DNA of 6,009 nt from Spirochaetes bacterium RBG_16_67_19 (GCA_001829505.1 MIBK01000172.1:787-6795); one strand, 5' to 3'; shown: positions 1-6,009, counted from the first letter of the stretch. Notes: a model not told the origin generated them from the letters alone. Program-made: numbers and translations.

Positions 1-909
1 ATCCTGCGGCGCCTGGGGAGGCTGCTGGCCACCGTCTGGCTGATCTCCACGATCATCTTCTTCGTCATCCGGGTGGTGCCCGGGGATCCGGCCCTGGTGA
101 TCGCCGGGGTGGACGCCACCGCCGAGGACATCGCCGCCATCCGGGCCAGGATCGGCACGGACCGCCCGCTGCCCGCGCAGTACCTCGACTGGCTCTGGCG
201 GGTGGTCCGCTTCGACTTCGGCACCTCCCTGACCAGCGGGCAGCCGGTCACCGCCCTGATCTTCGAGCGTTTCGGCCTGACCCTGTCCCTGGCTCTCCTG
301 GGCATGCTGATCTCCCTGGTGGTGGCGCTGCCCATCGGCGTGGTCTCGGCGGTGCGCCGCTGGTCCTTCTGGGACTACCTGGGCATGGGCTTCTCGCAAG
401 CCGGCATGGCCGTGCCCAGCTTCTGGCTGGGCATCCTGCTGCTGCTGGCCCTGGCCGTGAAGATCCCCCTGTTTCCCCTGTTCGGCTCCGGCAGCCTGCG
501 GCACCTGGTGCTGCCGGCCGTGGCCCTGGGCATCGCCCGCGCGGCGGTGCTCCTACGGTTGACCCGGGCCTCCATGGTGGAGGAGCTGTCCAAGGAATAC
601 GTGATCACCGCCCGGGCCAAGGGCCTGACCGAGCGCATGGTGAAGTACAAGCACGCCCTGCGCAACGGCCTCCTGCCCGTGGTGACCATCGCCGGCATCC
701 AGCTGGGCTACATGCTGGGGGGGGCCATCATCATCGAGCAGGTGTTCTCCCTCCCCGGCCTGGGACGCCTGTTCCTGTTCGGGGTGTACCAGCGCGATTT
801 CCCCCTGATCCAGGGCGGGGTGGTGTTCGTGGCCTTCGCCTTCTCCCTGATCAACTTCCTGGTGGACATCCTGTACAGCGTGCTCAATCCCAGGATCCGG
901 GTGGGCTGA
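1..909 (+). CDS. DppB-type ABC importer permease (5' partial)
   Basis: One of two inner-membrane permease subunits of a peptide/nickel-type ABC importer; it pairs with the DppC-type subunit at 4391-5206. The reading frame is open from base 1 and gives 302 residues. The visible N-terminus (ILRRLGRLL, then a hydrophobic helix at residues 10-26 and the V-V-P-G-D-P motif at 25-30) matches the usual start of DppB proteins, so probably only a few codons are missing. The GTG at 73 encodes a valine inside this conserved motif and is not the start. Further hydrophobic helices follow, and the cytoplasmic EAA-type loop that contacts the ATPases is seen as TARAKGL at residues 203-209, followed by HALRNGLLP. 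The C-terminus ends in the family-typical LNPRIRVG. The stop overlaps the next start (TGATG, 907-911), which implies translational coupling. Family assignment is firm; the transported substrate is unknown. Confidence 0.95.
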   Translation: MLRRLGRLLATVWLISTIIFFVIRVVPGDPALVIAGVDATAEDIAAIRARIGTDRPLPAQYLDWLWRVVRFDFGTSLTSGQPVTALIFERFGLTLSLALLGMLISLVVALPIGVVSAVRRWSFWDYLGMGFSQAGMAVPSFWLGILLLLALAVKIPLFPLFGSGSLRHLVLPAVALGIARAAVLLRLTRASMVEELSKEYVITARAKGLTERMVKYKHALRNGLLPVVTIAGIQLGYMLGGAIIIEQVFSLPGLGRLFLFGVYQRDFPLIQGGVVFVAFAFSLINFLVDILYSVLNPRIRVG

Positions 910-1931
910 TGGCGGACGCCCTGCTTTCCATCCGCGACCTCGCGGTCAGCTTCCAGGGGCGGGAGGCCGGCGGCTCCCGCCCGCTGCGCGGCGTGGACCT
1001 GGAGGTGGGCCCCGGGGAAGTGCACGCGCTGGTCGGCGAATCCGGATCGGGCAAGACCCTGACCGCCACCTGCGTGCTGGGGCTCCTGCCCGTGCCCCCC
1101 GCCCGCATCGAGGCGGGCAGCATCCGCTTCCAGGGCCGGGAGTTGCTGGGCCTGGCCGAGAGGGAGCGGCGCAAGCTCCGCGGGCGGCGCATCGGCATGG
1201 TCTTCCAGGAACCGAGCAAGTACCTCAACCCCTCGATGCGGGTCGGCGAGCAGATCGTCGAGGCCCTGATCCTGCACCTGGGCTTGAGCCGGCGCGGCGC
1301 CCGGGCCCGGGCCGCGGAACTGCTGGAGCTGGTGGGCCTTCCCGGCGGCCGCCAGATCCTGCGCCGCTACCCGCACGAGCTGTCCGGCGGGATGCGCCAG
1401 CGGGTCATGATCGCCATGGCCGTGAGCTGCGAGCCGGCCCTGCTGATCGCCGACGAGCCCACCACCGCGCTGGACGTGACGCTGCAGCGCCAGATCCTGC
1501 GCCTCCTGCTGGAGCTGCGGGACCGCCTGGGCATGGCGGTGCTGTTCGTCTCGCACGACCTGGCGGTCGTGCACGGCATCTCGGAGCGCGTCTCGGTGAT
1601 CTACTGCGGGAAGATCGTGGAAAGCGGCAGCCGGGAGAGGGTCTTCGGCCGGCCGCTGCACCCCTACACCCAGGCGCTGCTGGCCTCGGTACCGGAGGCC
1701 TCCCGGCGCGGCACGCGCCTGGCGGCCATTCCCGGCACGGTGCCCGACGCGGCCCACGTGCCCGCCGGCTGCGCCTTCCACCCCCGCTGCCCCCTGGCCG
1801 TGGAGAAGTGCCGGCTGGAGGTCCCCGCCCTCCTGGACTACGCGGCCGGGCCGCCCGGGCGGGCGCCGGCGGGCGGCGAAGCCGGCGCCAGCTCCCACCT
1901 GGCCGCCTGCCACCTGGCGGGACGATCATGA
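909..1931 (+). CDS. DppD-type ABC importer ATPase
   Basis: Cytoplasmic ATPase (340 residues, normal family length) that probably forms a heterodimer with the next gene's product to power import. All nucleotide-binding motifs are intact: Walker A GESGSGKT at 43-50, Q-loop FQEP with Q100, signature LSGGMRQR at 158-165, Walker B LLIADE at 178-183 followed by the D-loop TALD, and switch histidine H216 in SHDL. The signature with MRQR is typical of the D subunit. The C-terminal oligopeptide-transporter domain contains HPYTQALLASVP at 251-262 and four cysteines, C288, C294, C301 and C334 (C-X5-C-X6-C-X32-C). This pattern is linked to a [4Fe-4S] cluster in structurally studied dipeptide importers; cluster binding here is inferred. 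A Gly/Ala/Pro-rich stretch at about 312-329 lengthens the spacing to the last cysteine. The ATG at 909 fits the family N-terminus and has only a weak G-rich ribosome site, consistent with coupling. Confidence 0.96.
   Translation: MADALLSIRDLAVSFQGREAGGSRPLRGVDLEVGPGEVHALVGESGSGKTLTATCVLGLLPVPPARIEAGSIRFQGRELLGLAERERRKLRGRRIGMVFQEPSKYLNPSMRVGEQIVEALILHLGLSRRGARARAAELLELVGLPGGRQILRRYPHELSGGMRQRVMIAMAVSCEPALLIADEPTTALDVTLQRQILRLLLELRDRLGMAVLFVSHDLAVVHGISERVSVIYCGKIVESGSRERVFGRPLHPYTQALLASVPEASRRGTRLAAIPGTVPDAAHVPAGCAFHPRCPLAVEKCRLEVPALLDYAAGPPGRAPAGGEAGASSHLAACHLAGRS
1862..1889. repeat. 9-bp inverted repeat inside the DppD-type gene
   Basis: GGCGCCGGC (1862-1870) and its exact reverse complement GCCGGCGCC (1881-1889) flank a 10-base spacer. 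It falls in the Gly/Ala-rich linker before the last cysteine codon, about 40 bases upstream of the DppF-type start. A stable RNA hairpin is possible, but GC-only repeats are common by chance in such sequence, and no T-tract follows, so it is not a terminator. Confidence 0.4.
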
Positions 1932-2902
1932 GCACGCCCATCCTCGAAGTCCGCCGGCTGGAGAAACGCTACGCCGCCTCCGGAATCCTGAGCCGCTCCC
2001 GGGCGGGGCTGAAGGCGGTGGACGGGGTGAGCTTCGCGGTGGAGGCCGGCTCCACCTTCGGCCTGGTGGGCGAGTCGGGCTGCGGCAAGACCACCCTGGC
2101 CCGGGCGCTGCTGTACCTGGATCCGCCCACGGTGGGTGAGGTGTTGTTCGAGGGCACGCCGCTGGGCGGCCTGTCCCGCGCGGGCCTGCGCGGATTCCGC
2201 CGGCACATGCAGATCGTGTTCCAGGACCCCAACGGGGCCCTGGATCCCAAGATGAGCGTGCGGGCCAGTATGGGCGAAGGCCTGGCCAACCTGGGCGTCC
2301 CCCGGGCGGAGCGGGAACGGCGGACCGCCGCGGCCCTGGAGCTGGTCGGCATCCAGCCGGCGCACGCCGGGCGCTACCCCCACGAGTTTTCCGGGGGACA
2401 GAAGCAGCGCATCACCATTGCCCGCGCCCTGTCCGTGGATCCGCGCCTGCTGGTCCTGGACGAGCCGGTCTCCAACCTGGACGTGTCCATCCAGGCCCAG
2501 ATCATCAACCTGCTCCTGGATCTGAAGAGCCGCCTGGCCCTGACCTACCTGTTCATCTCCCACGACCTGAACCTGGTGGCCTACCTGGCGGACCGCATCG
2601 CGGTGATGTACCGGGGCCGGATCGTGGAGCTGGGCTCCACGGCCCGGATCCTCGATTCCGCCCTGCACCCCTACACCCGGCGCCTGTTCGCCTCGGTGCC
2701 GCGCTTGACCGGGGAGCGGATTGCCCCCAAAATGGAGGGCGACAGCGAGGCCGGGGATTCCTCCCGCAAGGGCTGCCGCTACGCGGCGCGCTGCGAGCGG
2801 GGGGAGCTGGCCTGCCATTCCAACGATCCCGAACTGCACGACGCGGGCGGCGGCCACCTGGTGGCCTGCCTGCTGCCCGAGAAAAACGACCAAGGAGGAT
2901 GA
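1928..2902 (+). CDS. DppF-type ABC importer ATPase
   Basis: Second ATPase of the importer, 324 residues from the ATG at 1928. This start overlaps the preceding stop (ATGA, 1928-1931) and begins directly with the family N-terminus MSTPILEVRRLEKRY. The frame is open upstream to 1808, but that stretch is a Pro/Gly/Arg-rich shadow of the previous gene. Motifs: Walker A GESGCGKT at 48-55, Q-loop FQDP with Q99, signature FSGGQKQR at 154-161, Walker B LLVLDE at 174-179, D-loop SNLD at 182-185, and switch histidine H212 in SHDL. HPYTRRLFASVP at 247-258 opens the C-terminal oligopeptide-transporter domain. Four cysteines, C283, C289, C296 and C314 (C-X5-C-X6-C-X17-C), repeat the possible iron-sulfur arrangement of the partner. 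The segment between, residues 259-281, is polar and probably a linker; its DNA is locally less GC-rich and may hold a promoter. The stop lies one base before the binding-protein start. Confidence 0.96.
   Translation: MSTPILEVRRLEKRYAASGILSRSRAGLKAVDGVSFAVEAGSTFGLVGESGCGKTTLARALLYLDPPTVGEVLFEGTPLGGLSRAGLRGFRRHMQIVFQDPNGALDPKMSVRASMGEGLANLGVPRAERERRTAAALELVGIQPAHAGRYPHEFSGGQKQRITIARALSVDPRLLVLDEPVSNLDVSIQAQIINLLLDLKSRLALTYLFISHDLNLVAYLADRIAVMYRGRIVELGSTARILDSALHPYTRRLFASVPRLTGERIAPKMEGDSEAGDSSRKGCRYAARCERGELACHSNDPELHDAGGGHLVACLLPEKNDQGG
2705..2733 (+). promoter_or_regulatory. Possible internal sigma70-like promoter
   Basis: TTGACC at 2705-2710 (5 of 6 matches to the -35 consensus) is separated by exactly 17 bases from CAAAAT at 2728-2733 (4 of 6 matches to the -10 consensus). 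It lies in the linker-coding part of the DppF-type gene, in one of the few A-rich spots of a very GC-rich window, about 170 bases upstream of the binding-protein start. Such a promoter could give extra transcript for the binding protein. The match is found by eye, the -10 element lacks the leading T, and the organism's promoter consensus is unknown, so this is tentative. Confidence 0.2.
2893..2898 (+). promoter_or_regulatory. Strong ribosome binding site for the binding protein
   Basis: AGGAGG sits 5 bases before the ATG at 2904, inside the last codons of the upstream ATPase gene. It is the only full consensus Shine-Dalgarno among the starts in this window and fixes the binding-protein start at 2904, not at the in-frame open stretch beginning at 2721. 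It suggests the binding protein is translated more strongly than its neighbours, as expected for a subunit needed in excess. Confidence 0.85.
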
Positions 2903-2903
2903 G

Positions 2904-4394
2904 ATGAGAAGGACCTTCCTGTTGGCGCTCGCCGCCGGCCTGCTGATCGCCGGCCTGGCCGGGGCCGCGCCCAAGCCCCTGACCTGGGCGTTGTCGGGCA
3001 ACCCCGACAGCCTGGATCCGCAGAAGACCGCGGGCACTTTGACCTTTCAGACCGTGCGCAGCCTCTACGACACCCTGGTGGAGCCCGACGCCAAGGGCCA
3101 GATCGTGGGCGCGCTGGCAGAACGCTGGCAGACCTCGGCCGACAACCTGACCTGGACCTTCACCCTGCGCAAGGGCGTGAAGTTCCACAACGGCGATGCG
3201 CTCACCTCCGCGGATGTGCGGGCCTCCTTCGAGCGGATCAAGAACAAGGAGTTCGCCTCCCCCAAGGCCAGCGAGTACGCGGCGATCACTTCGATCGAAA
3301 CGCCGGACCCCTCCACGGTGGTCTTCAAGCTGGCCAAGCCCTTCTCCCCCCTGCTGGCGGCGCTGGCCTCCGGCTGGGGCGCGATCCTGCCCAAGAGCCT
3401 GATCGACTCTGGCCATGACTTCTCCTCCAAGCCGGTGGGCACCGGCCCCTTCGTGTTCAAGGAGTGGGTGCGCGACAACCGCATCGTGCTGGCGAAAAAT
3501 CCCGACTACTGGCTGAAGGGCCTGCCGAAGTTCGACAGCCTGATCTTCCAGATCATCCCGGAGCGGGCCGTGCAGGTGCAGGGCCTGATCGCCGGGCAGA
3601 TCGACGGCAGCGACATCATCGACCAGGAGGACGTGCCGATGCTGGAGGCCAGCGGCAAGGTCAACATCGACCGGCCCCTCACCGCCCAGATCTTCGTCCT
3701 GGCCATGAATTGCAGCAAGCCGCCGCTCAACGACCTGCGCGTCCGCCAGGCGGTCAACCACGCCATCGACAAGCAGGCGGTGCTGGACGTGGCCTACGGC
3801 GGCGGCAAGCCGGTTGGCACCTTCATGAACTACGGCAACGCCTATTACAGGGACTTCACCTCCCTGTATCCCTACGACCCGGCCAAGGCCCGCAGCCTGC
3901 TCGCCCAGGCGGGCGTGGGCAAGGACACCGTGCTGGAGATGGTGCTGCCCGCCAACTACCCGCCCCACGTCAAGGCCGGGGAGATGTACCAGGAGATGCT
4001 CTCCAAGGTCGGCTTGAACGTGCAGATCAAGCTGGTGGACTGGCCCACCTGGCTGAAGGACGTGTACACCGCGGCCAAGTACGACTTCACCGCCATCGCC
4101 CACACGGGCAAGCTGGACCCGGACGGCACCCTGAGCGGCTACGGCACCGAGAAGCGCTACGTGCGCTGGATCAACGCCACGGCCGCCGACTACATCGCCA
4201 AGGGGGCGGGCGCCGTGGGCGAGGAGAACCGCAAGAAGCTCTACGACCAGGCCATGATGATCATGGCCCGGGAAGTGCCCTTCGTGTTCACCGGCACCTC
4301 CTACCGCCGCGTGGTGACCAACAAGCGGGTCAAGGGCTTCCGCATGGACCCGATCCTGGACACCTACGACTTCCGCCACACGGAGCTGCAGTGA
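2904..4394 (+). CDS. Family 5 extracellular substrate-binding protein (DppA/OppA-like)
   Basis: Periplasmic solute receptor of the importer, 496 residues. The N-terminus is a Sec signal peptide: MRRT, a hydrophobic core at about 5-19, and a likely signal peptidase I site near A21/A22. There is no lipobox cysteine, so a soluble periplasmic protein is expected. Family landmarks are NPDSLDPQ at 33-40, the block LTWTFTLRKGVKFHNGD at 82-98 followed by SADV, the block KPVGTGPFVFKEW, and LRVRQAVNHAIDKQAVLD. The C-terminal HTGKLDPDG at 400-408 lies where DppA/OppA carry W-x-x-D, whose aspartate binds the peptide's amino terminus. Here a lysine (K403) stands at or near that position, so the ligand may not be an ordinary peptide; this alignment was made from memory. 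The start at 2904 is set by AGGAGG and the signal peptide. The end overlaps the DppC-type gene (GTGA). Family assignment is firm; ligand unknown. Confidence 0.96.
   Translation: MRRTFLLALAAGLLIAGLAGAAPKPLTWALSGNPDSLDPQKTAGTLTFQTVRSLYDTLVEPDAKGQIVGALAERWQTSADNLTWTFTLRKGVKFHNGDALTSADVRASFERIKNKEFASPKASEYAAITSIETPDPSTVVFKLAKPFSPLLAALASGWGAILPKSLIDSGHDFSSKPVGTGPFVFKEWVRDNRIVLAKNPDYWLKGLPKFDSLIFQIIPERAVQVQGLIAGQIDGSDIIDQEDVPMLEASGKVNIDRPLTAQIFVLAMNCSKPPLNDLRVRQAVNHAIDKQAVLDVAYGGGKPVGTFMNYGNAYYRDFTSLYPYDPAKARSLLAQAGVGKDTVLEMVLPANYPPHVKAGEMYQEMLSKVGLNVQIKLVDWPTWLKDVYTAAKYDFTAIAHTGKLDPDGTLSGYGTEKRYVRWINATAADYIAKGAGAVGEENRKKLYDQAMMIMAREVPFVFTGTSYRRVVTNKRVKGFRMDPILDTYDFRHTELQ
4382..4385 (+). promoter_or_regulatory. 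Ribosome binding site supporting a GTG start
   Basis: GGAG lies 5 bases upstream of the GTG at 4391, within the final codons of the binding-protein gene. Together with the GTGA stop/start overlap it supports GTG at 4391 as the start of the DppC-type permease. The same frame stays open far upstream, to 3464, but that part is a shadow of the binding-protein gene. Confidence 0.6.
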
Positions 4395-5206
4395 TCCGAC
4401 GCCCTGCCGCGCGGCGGCTGTACTACGCCGCGCTCCTGTTCCTGGCCATCCTGGGGGCCGCGGCCATCGCGGCCCCCCTGGTGGCCCCCTACAGCCCGAC
4501 CGAACAGCACCTGGACCGTCGCCTGGCCCCGCCCAGCCGGACCCACCTGTTGGGCACGGACAACCTGGGGCGGGACTTGCTGTCCCGCACCATCTACGGC
4601 TCGCGCTCCGCCCTGCTGGTGGGCATCGTCTCGGTGGCCATCTCGGCCCTGCTGGGCTCGCTGGTCGGCCTGGTGGCGGCTTTGTCCTCACCTTCGCTGG
4701 ACAACCTGCTGATGCTGGTCATGGACAGCCTGCTGTCCTTCCCCACGGTCCTGCTGGCCATCACGGTGGTCTCCTTCCTGGGCTACGGCCTGGTGCAGGT
4801 CATGATCGCCGTGGGGGTGATCTACGCCCCCACCTTCGCCCGCCTGGTGCGCGCCGAGACCCTGGCCCTCAAGAATGAGGGCTACGTGGAGGCCTCCCAG
4901 GCCCTGGGCACGCCGCAGGTCCTGGTGGTGTTCCGGCACATCCTGCCCAACCTGCTGGGCAAGGTGGTGGTGCAGTGCTCGATCACCTTCGCCCTGACCG
5001 TGGTGATCGAGGCCTCCCTCTCCTACCTGGGCCTGGGCGCCCAGCCCCCGACCCCGAGCTGGGGGCTGATGCTCAAGGACGCCCGCGACTACCTGGTGCA
5101 GGCCCCCTGGATGGCGCTGTACCCGGGCCTGGCCCTGGCCTTCACGGTGCTGTGCTTCAACATCCTGGGCGACTCCCTGTCCGAACGCCTGAATCCCAAG
5201 CTCTAG
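4391..5206 (+). CDS. DppC-type ABC importer permease
   Basis: Second inner-membrane permease subunit, 271 residues from a GTG start, close to but slightly shorter than typical DppC proteins (around 280-300). A basic N-terminus (MIRRPAARR) precedes the first membrane helix at about 12-32. The DppC hallmark HLLGTDNLGRDLLSR is at 52-66. Further hydrophobic helices lie at about 74-98, 106-129 and 134-150. The EAA loop that docks on the ATPases is EASQALG at 167-173, with the distal part FRHILPN at 181-187. Near the C-terminus SYLGLGAQPPTPSWG is strongly family-typical, and the protein ends SERLNPKL. The GTG overlaps the stop of the binding-protein gene by four bases, an unusual neighbour because C genes normally follow B. 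A perfect GC hairpin lies 62 bases into the gene. It should pair with the permease encoded at the left edge. Confidence 0.95.
   Translation: MIRRPAARRLYYAALLFLAILGAAAIAAPLVAPYSPTEQHLDRRLAPPSRTHLLGTDNLGRDLLSRTIYGSRSALLVGIVSVAISALLGSLVGLVAALSSPSLDNLLMLVMDSLLSFPTVLLAITVVSFLGYGLVQVMIAVGVIYAPTFARLVRAETLALKNEGYVEASQALGTPQVLVVFRHILPNLLGKVVVQCSITFALTVVIEASLSYLGLGAQPPTPSWGLMLKDARDYLVQAPWMALYPGLALAFTVLCFNILGDSLSERLNPKL
4453..4477. repeat. Perfect 10-bp GC hairpin early in the DppC-type gene
   Basis: GGGGGCCGCG (4453-4462) and CGCGGCCCCC (4468-4477) are exact reverse complements around a five-base loop, GCCAT. All ten pairs are G-C, so the RNA stem would be very stable. It encodes part of the first membrane helix (about LGAAAIAAP). 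No T-tract follows, so it is not an intrinsic terminator; a role in RNA stability, pausing or translation rate is possible but unproven. Confidence 0.5.
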
Positions 5207-5216
5207 CCCCCCCGGC
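5207..5216 (+). other. 10-base spacer with a C7 run, no visible Shine-Dalgarno
   Basis: The gap between the DppC-type stop and the phosphoesterase start is seven C residues followed by GGC. It contains no purine-rich ribosome site, promoter or terminator, so the downstream gene probably depends on read-through transcription and on ribosomes finishing the permease gene. Confidence 0.6.
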
Positions 5217-6009
5217 ATGCGCATCGGAGTGATCTCGGACCTGCACGTGGACCTGAACGGCGGCGAGGCCGGCCCGCGGACCTACGCCGGCTATCTGAGC
5301 GATGCGGCCCGGGCCAAGGGCGTGGAGCTGCTGCTGATCGCCGGGGACCTGTCCAACCGCTGGGACCTTACCCTGCGGACCCTGGAGGAGATCCAGGAGC
5401 GCGCGGCCGTGCGGGTGCTGTTCGTGCCCGGCAACCACGACCTGTGGAACGAGGCCCCGCGGCGCCCGTTCGGCGAGGCCTGGGGGGCCGGGGACAGCCA
5501 CGAGGCCCTCAAGGCCTTCCCCGGCAACCTGGCGAGGGGACCCGTGGAGCTTCCCGGGGGTTGGGCCGTGGCGGGGGCCATGGGCTGGTACGACTTCAGC
5601 TTCGGCAACTCCCGCTTCACCTTCGAGCAGTTCGAGCGGATGCGCTTCGGGGAGCGGCTGTGGCTGGACCGGATCAACGCCCGCTGGGACCGGCCCACGC
5701 TCGAGGTGCACCGCCGCTTCCTGGAAGAGCTGGAAAGCCAGCTTTCCGAGCTGCGCGGCAGGCGTCTGCTCCTGGTGACCCACGTGGTGCCGGTGGCCGA
5801 GCTCACGGTGCGACCCCCGGATCCGCAGTGGGAATACCTGAACGCCTTCCTGGGCAGCCCCGACTACGGGGAGCTGGCGGTGCGGCACGGGGTGCGGATC
5901 GCGGTCTGCGGGCACGTGCACTACCGCCGGCGGCACCAGGCCGGCGGGACCCTCTTCCTGGCCAGCTGCCTGGGCTACGCTCACGAGTGGCCGGCCCCCG
6001 CCGACGCGG
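5217..6009 (+). CDS. Calcineurin-like metallophosphoesterase (3' partial)
   Basis: Probable cytoplasmic, two-metal phosphoesterase or phosphodiesterase; 264 codons are visible and the frame is still open at the right edge. The whole metal-binding set of the family is present: D8 and H10 in SDLHVD, D44 in AGDLSN, N73 and H74 in GNHD at 72-75, H189 in VTHVVP, and H233 and H235 in CGHVH. No signal peptide or membrane helix is seen. Between GNHD and H189 lies an approximately 110-residue segment with many aromatic residues (for example GWYDFSFGN at 123-131), probably shaping the substrate pocket. The start is well constrained: an in-frame TGA at 5190-5192 lies upstream and ATG 5217 is the first start codon after it, placing MRIGVISDLH exactly at the family N-terminus. 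It is likely co-transcribed with the importer. Substrate unknown; the motifs do not separate nucleotide, phospholipid or other phosphodiester activity. Confidence 0.92.
   Translation, partial: MRIGVISDLHVDLNGGEAGPRTYAGYLSDAARAKGVELLLIAGDLSNRWDLTLRTLEEIQERAAVRVLFVPGNHDLWNEAPRRPFGEAWGAGDSHEALKAFPGNLARGPVELPGGWAVAGAMGWYDFSFGNSRFTFEQFERMRFGERLWLDRINARWDRPTLEVHRRFLEELESQLSELRGRRLLLVTHVVPVAELTVRPPDPQWEYLNAFLGSPDYGELAVRHGVRIAVCGHVHYRRRHQAGGTLFLASCLGYAHEWPAPADA

Noticed and set aside
73..75. GTG at 73 as the start of the DppB-type permease
   Set aside because: The frame is open to base 1 and encodes the conserved first membrane helix; 73 is an internal valine codon.
708..1913. Other long minus-strand frames (708-1913, 1838-3037, 4688-5224, 5157-5984)
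   Set aside because: Each is a shadow of a conserved + strand gene, with low-complexity translation and no family motif.
1808..1927. Upstream start for the DppF-type ATPase
   Set aside because: The extra 40 residues are Pro/Arg/Gly-rich and overlap the preceding gene; the ATGA overlap at 1928 and the family N-terminus fit better.
2721..2903. Upstream start for the binding protein
   Set aside because: It would bury the signal peptide behind 61 unrelated residues; the AGGAGG site points to 2904.
3464..4390. N-terminal extension of the DppC-type permease by 309 codons
   Set aside because: This frame overlaps the binding-protein gene and encodes Gly/Arg/Gln/His-rich nonsense. Recognisable DppC sequence begins only at the GTG at 4391, which has a GGAG site.
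4453..4490. Intrinsic terminator at the GC hairpin
   Set aside because: There is no T-tract after the stem, and the hairpin lies within a conserved coding sequence.
2553..4691. 712-codon open frame on the minus strand
   Set aside because: It lies opposite two well-supported genes and parts of two others. Its translation is rich in Gly, Arg, His, Gln and Ala without recognisable domains, as expected from antisense frames in GC-rich DNA, where stop codons are rare.
4975..5232. 85-codon + strand frame overlapping the DppC-type gene end and the phosphoesterase start
   Set aside because: Out-of-frame shadow rich in Pro, Gly and Arg with no domain; both real genes here have strong family motifs.

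Overview
The window is a GC-rich, tightly packed, single-strand stretch: six genes, all on the + strand, with no gap longer than 10 bases. The first five encode a complete peptide/nickel-type (Dpp/Opp family) ABC importer: a DppB-type permease (start cut off by the window edge), a DppD-type ATPase, a DppF-type ATPase, a family 5 periplasmic substrate-binding protein and a DppC-type permease. The sixth is a calcineurin-like metallophosphoesterase that runs off the right edge. I see no tRNA, rRNA, CRISPR, insertion sequence or phage gene.

Organism: the strong GC bias at third codon positions and a binding protein with a plain Sec signal peptide and no lipobox cysteine point to a high-GC diderm (Gram-negative) bacterium, for example a proteobacterium or Acidobacteriota member. 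I cannot name a genus.

Layout: permease B (1-909) shares one base with ATPase D (909-1931; TGATG). ATPase D overlaps ATPase F (1928-2902; ATGA). One base later, behind the best Shine-Dalgarno in the window, comes the binding protein (2904-4394). It overlaps permease C through GTGA (4391-5206). The metallophosphoesterase starts 10 bases further on (5217 to beyond 6009). This spacing indicates one operon with translational coupling. The gene order B-D-F-A-C differs from the usual A-B-C-D-F.

How the parts work together: the binding protein captures a solute in the periplasm and delivers it to the B/C permease pair, and the D/F ATPases power import. The substrate cannot be read from the sequence. 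The binding-protein segment corresponding to the peptide-amine-binding aspartate of DppA/OppA looks altered (TGK-LDP), so 'dipeptide' should not be assumed. The phosphoesterase may process an imported or related phosphorylated compound, but only its position suggests this.

This is mostly a well-known transporter type. Points for a second look are the gene order, the altered binding-site segment, the linked phosphoesterase, four-cysteine iron-sulfur-type motifs in both ATPases, a possible internal promoter, and a perfect 10-bp GC hairpin early in the DppC-type gene.
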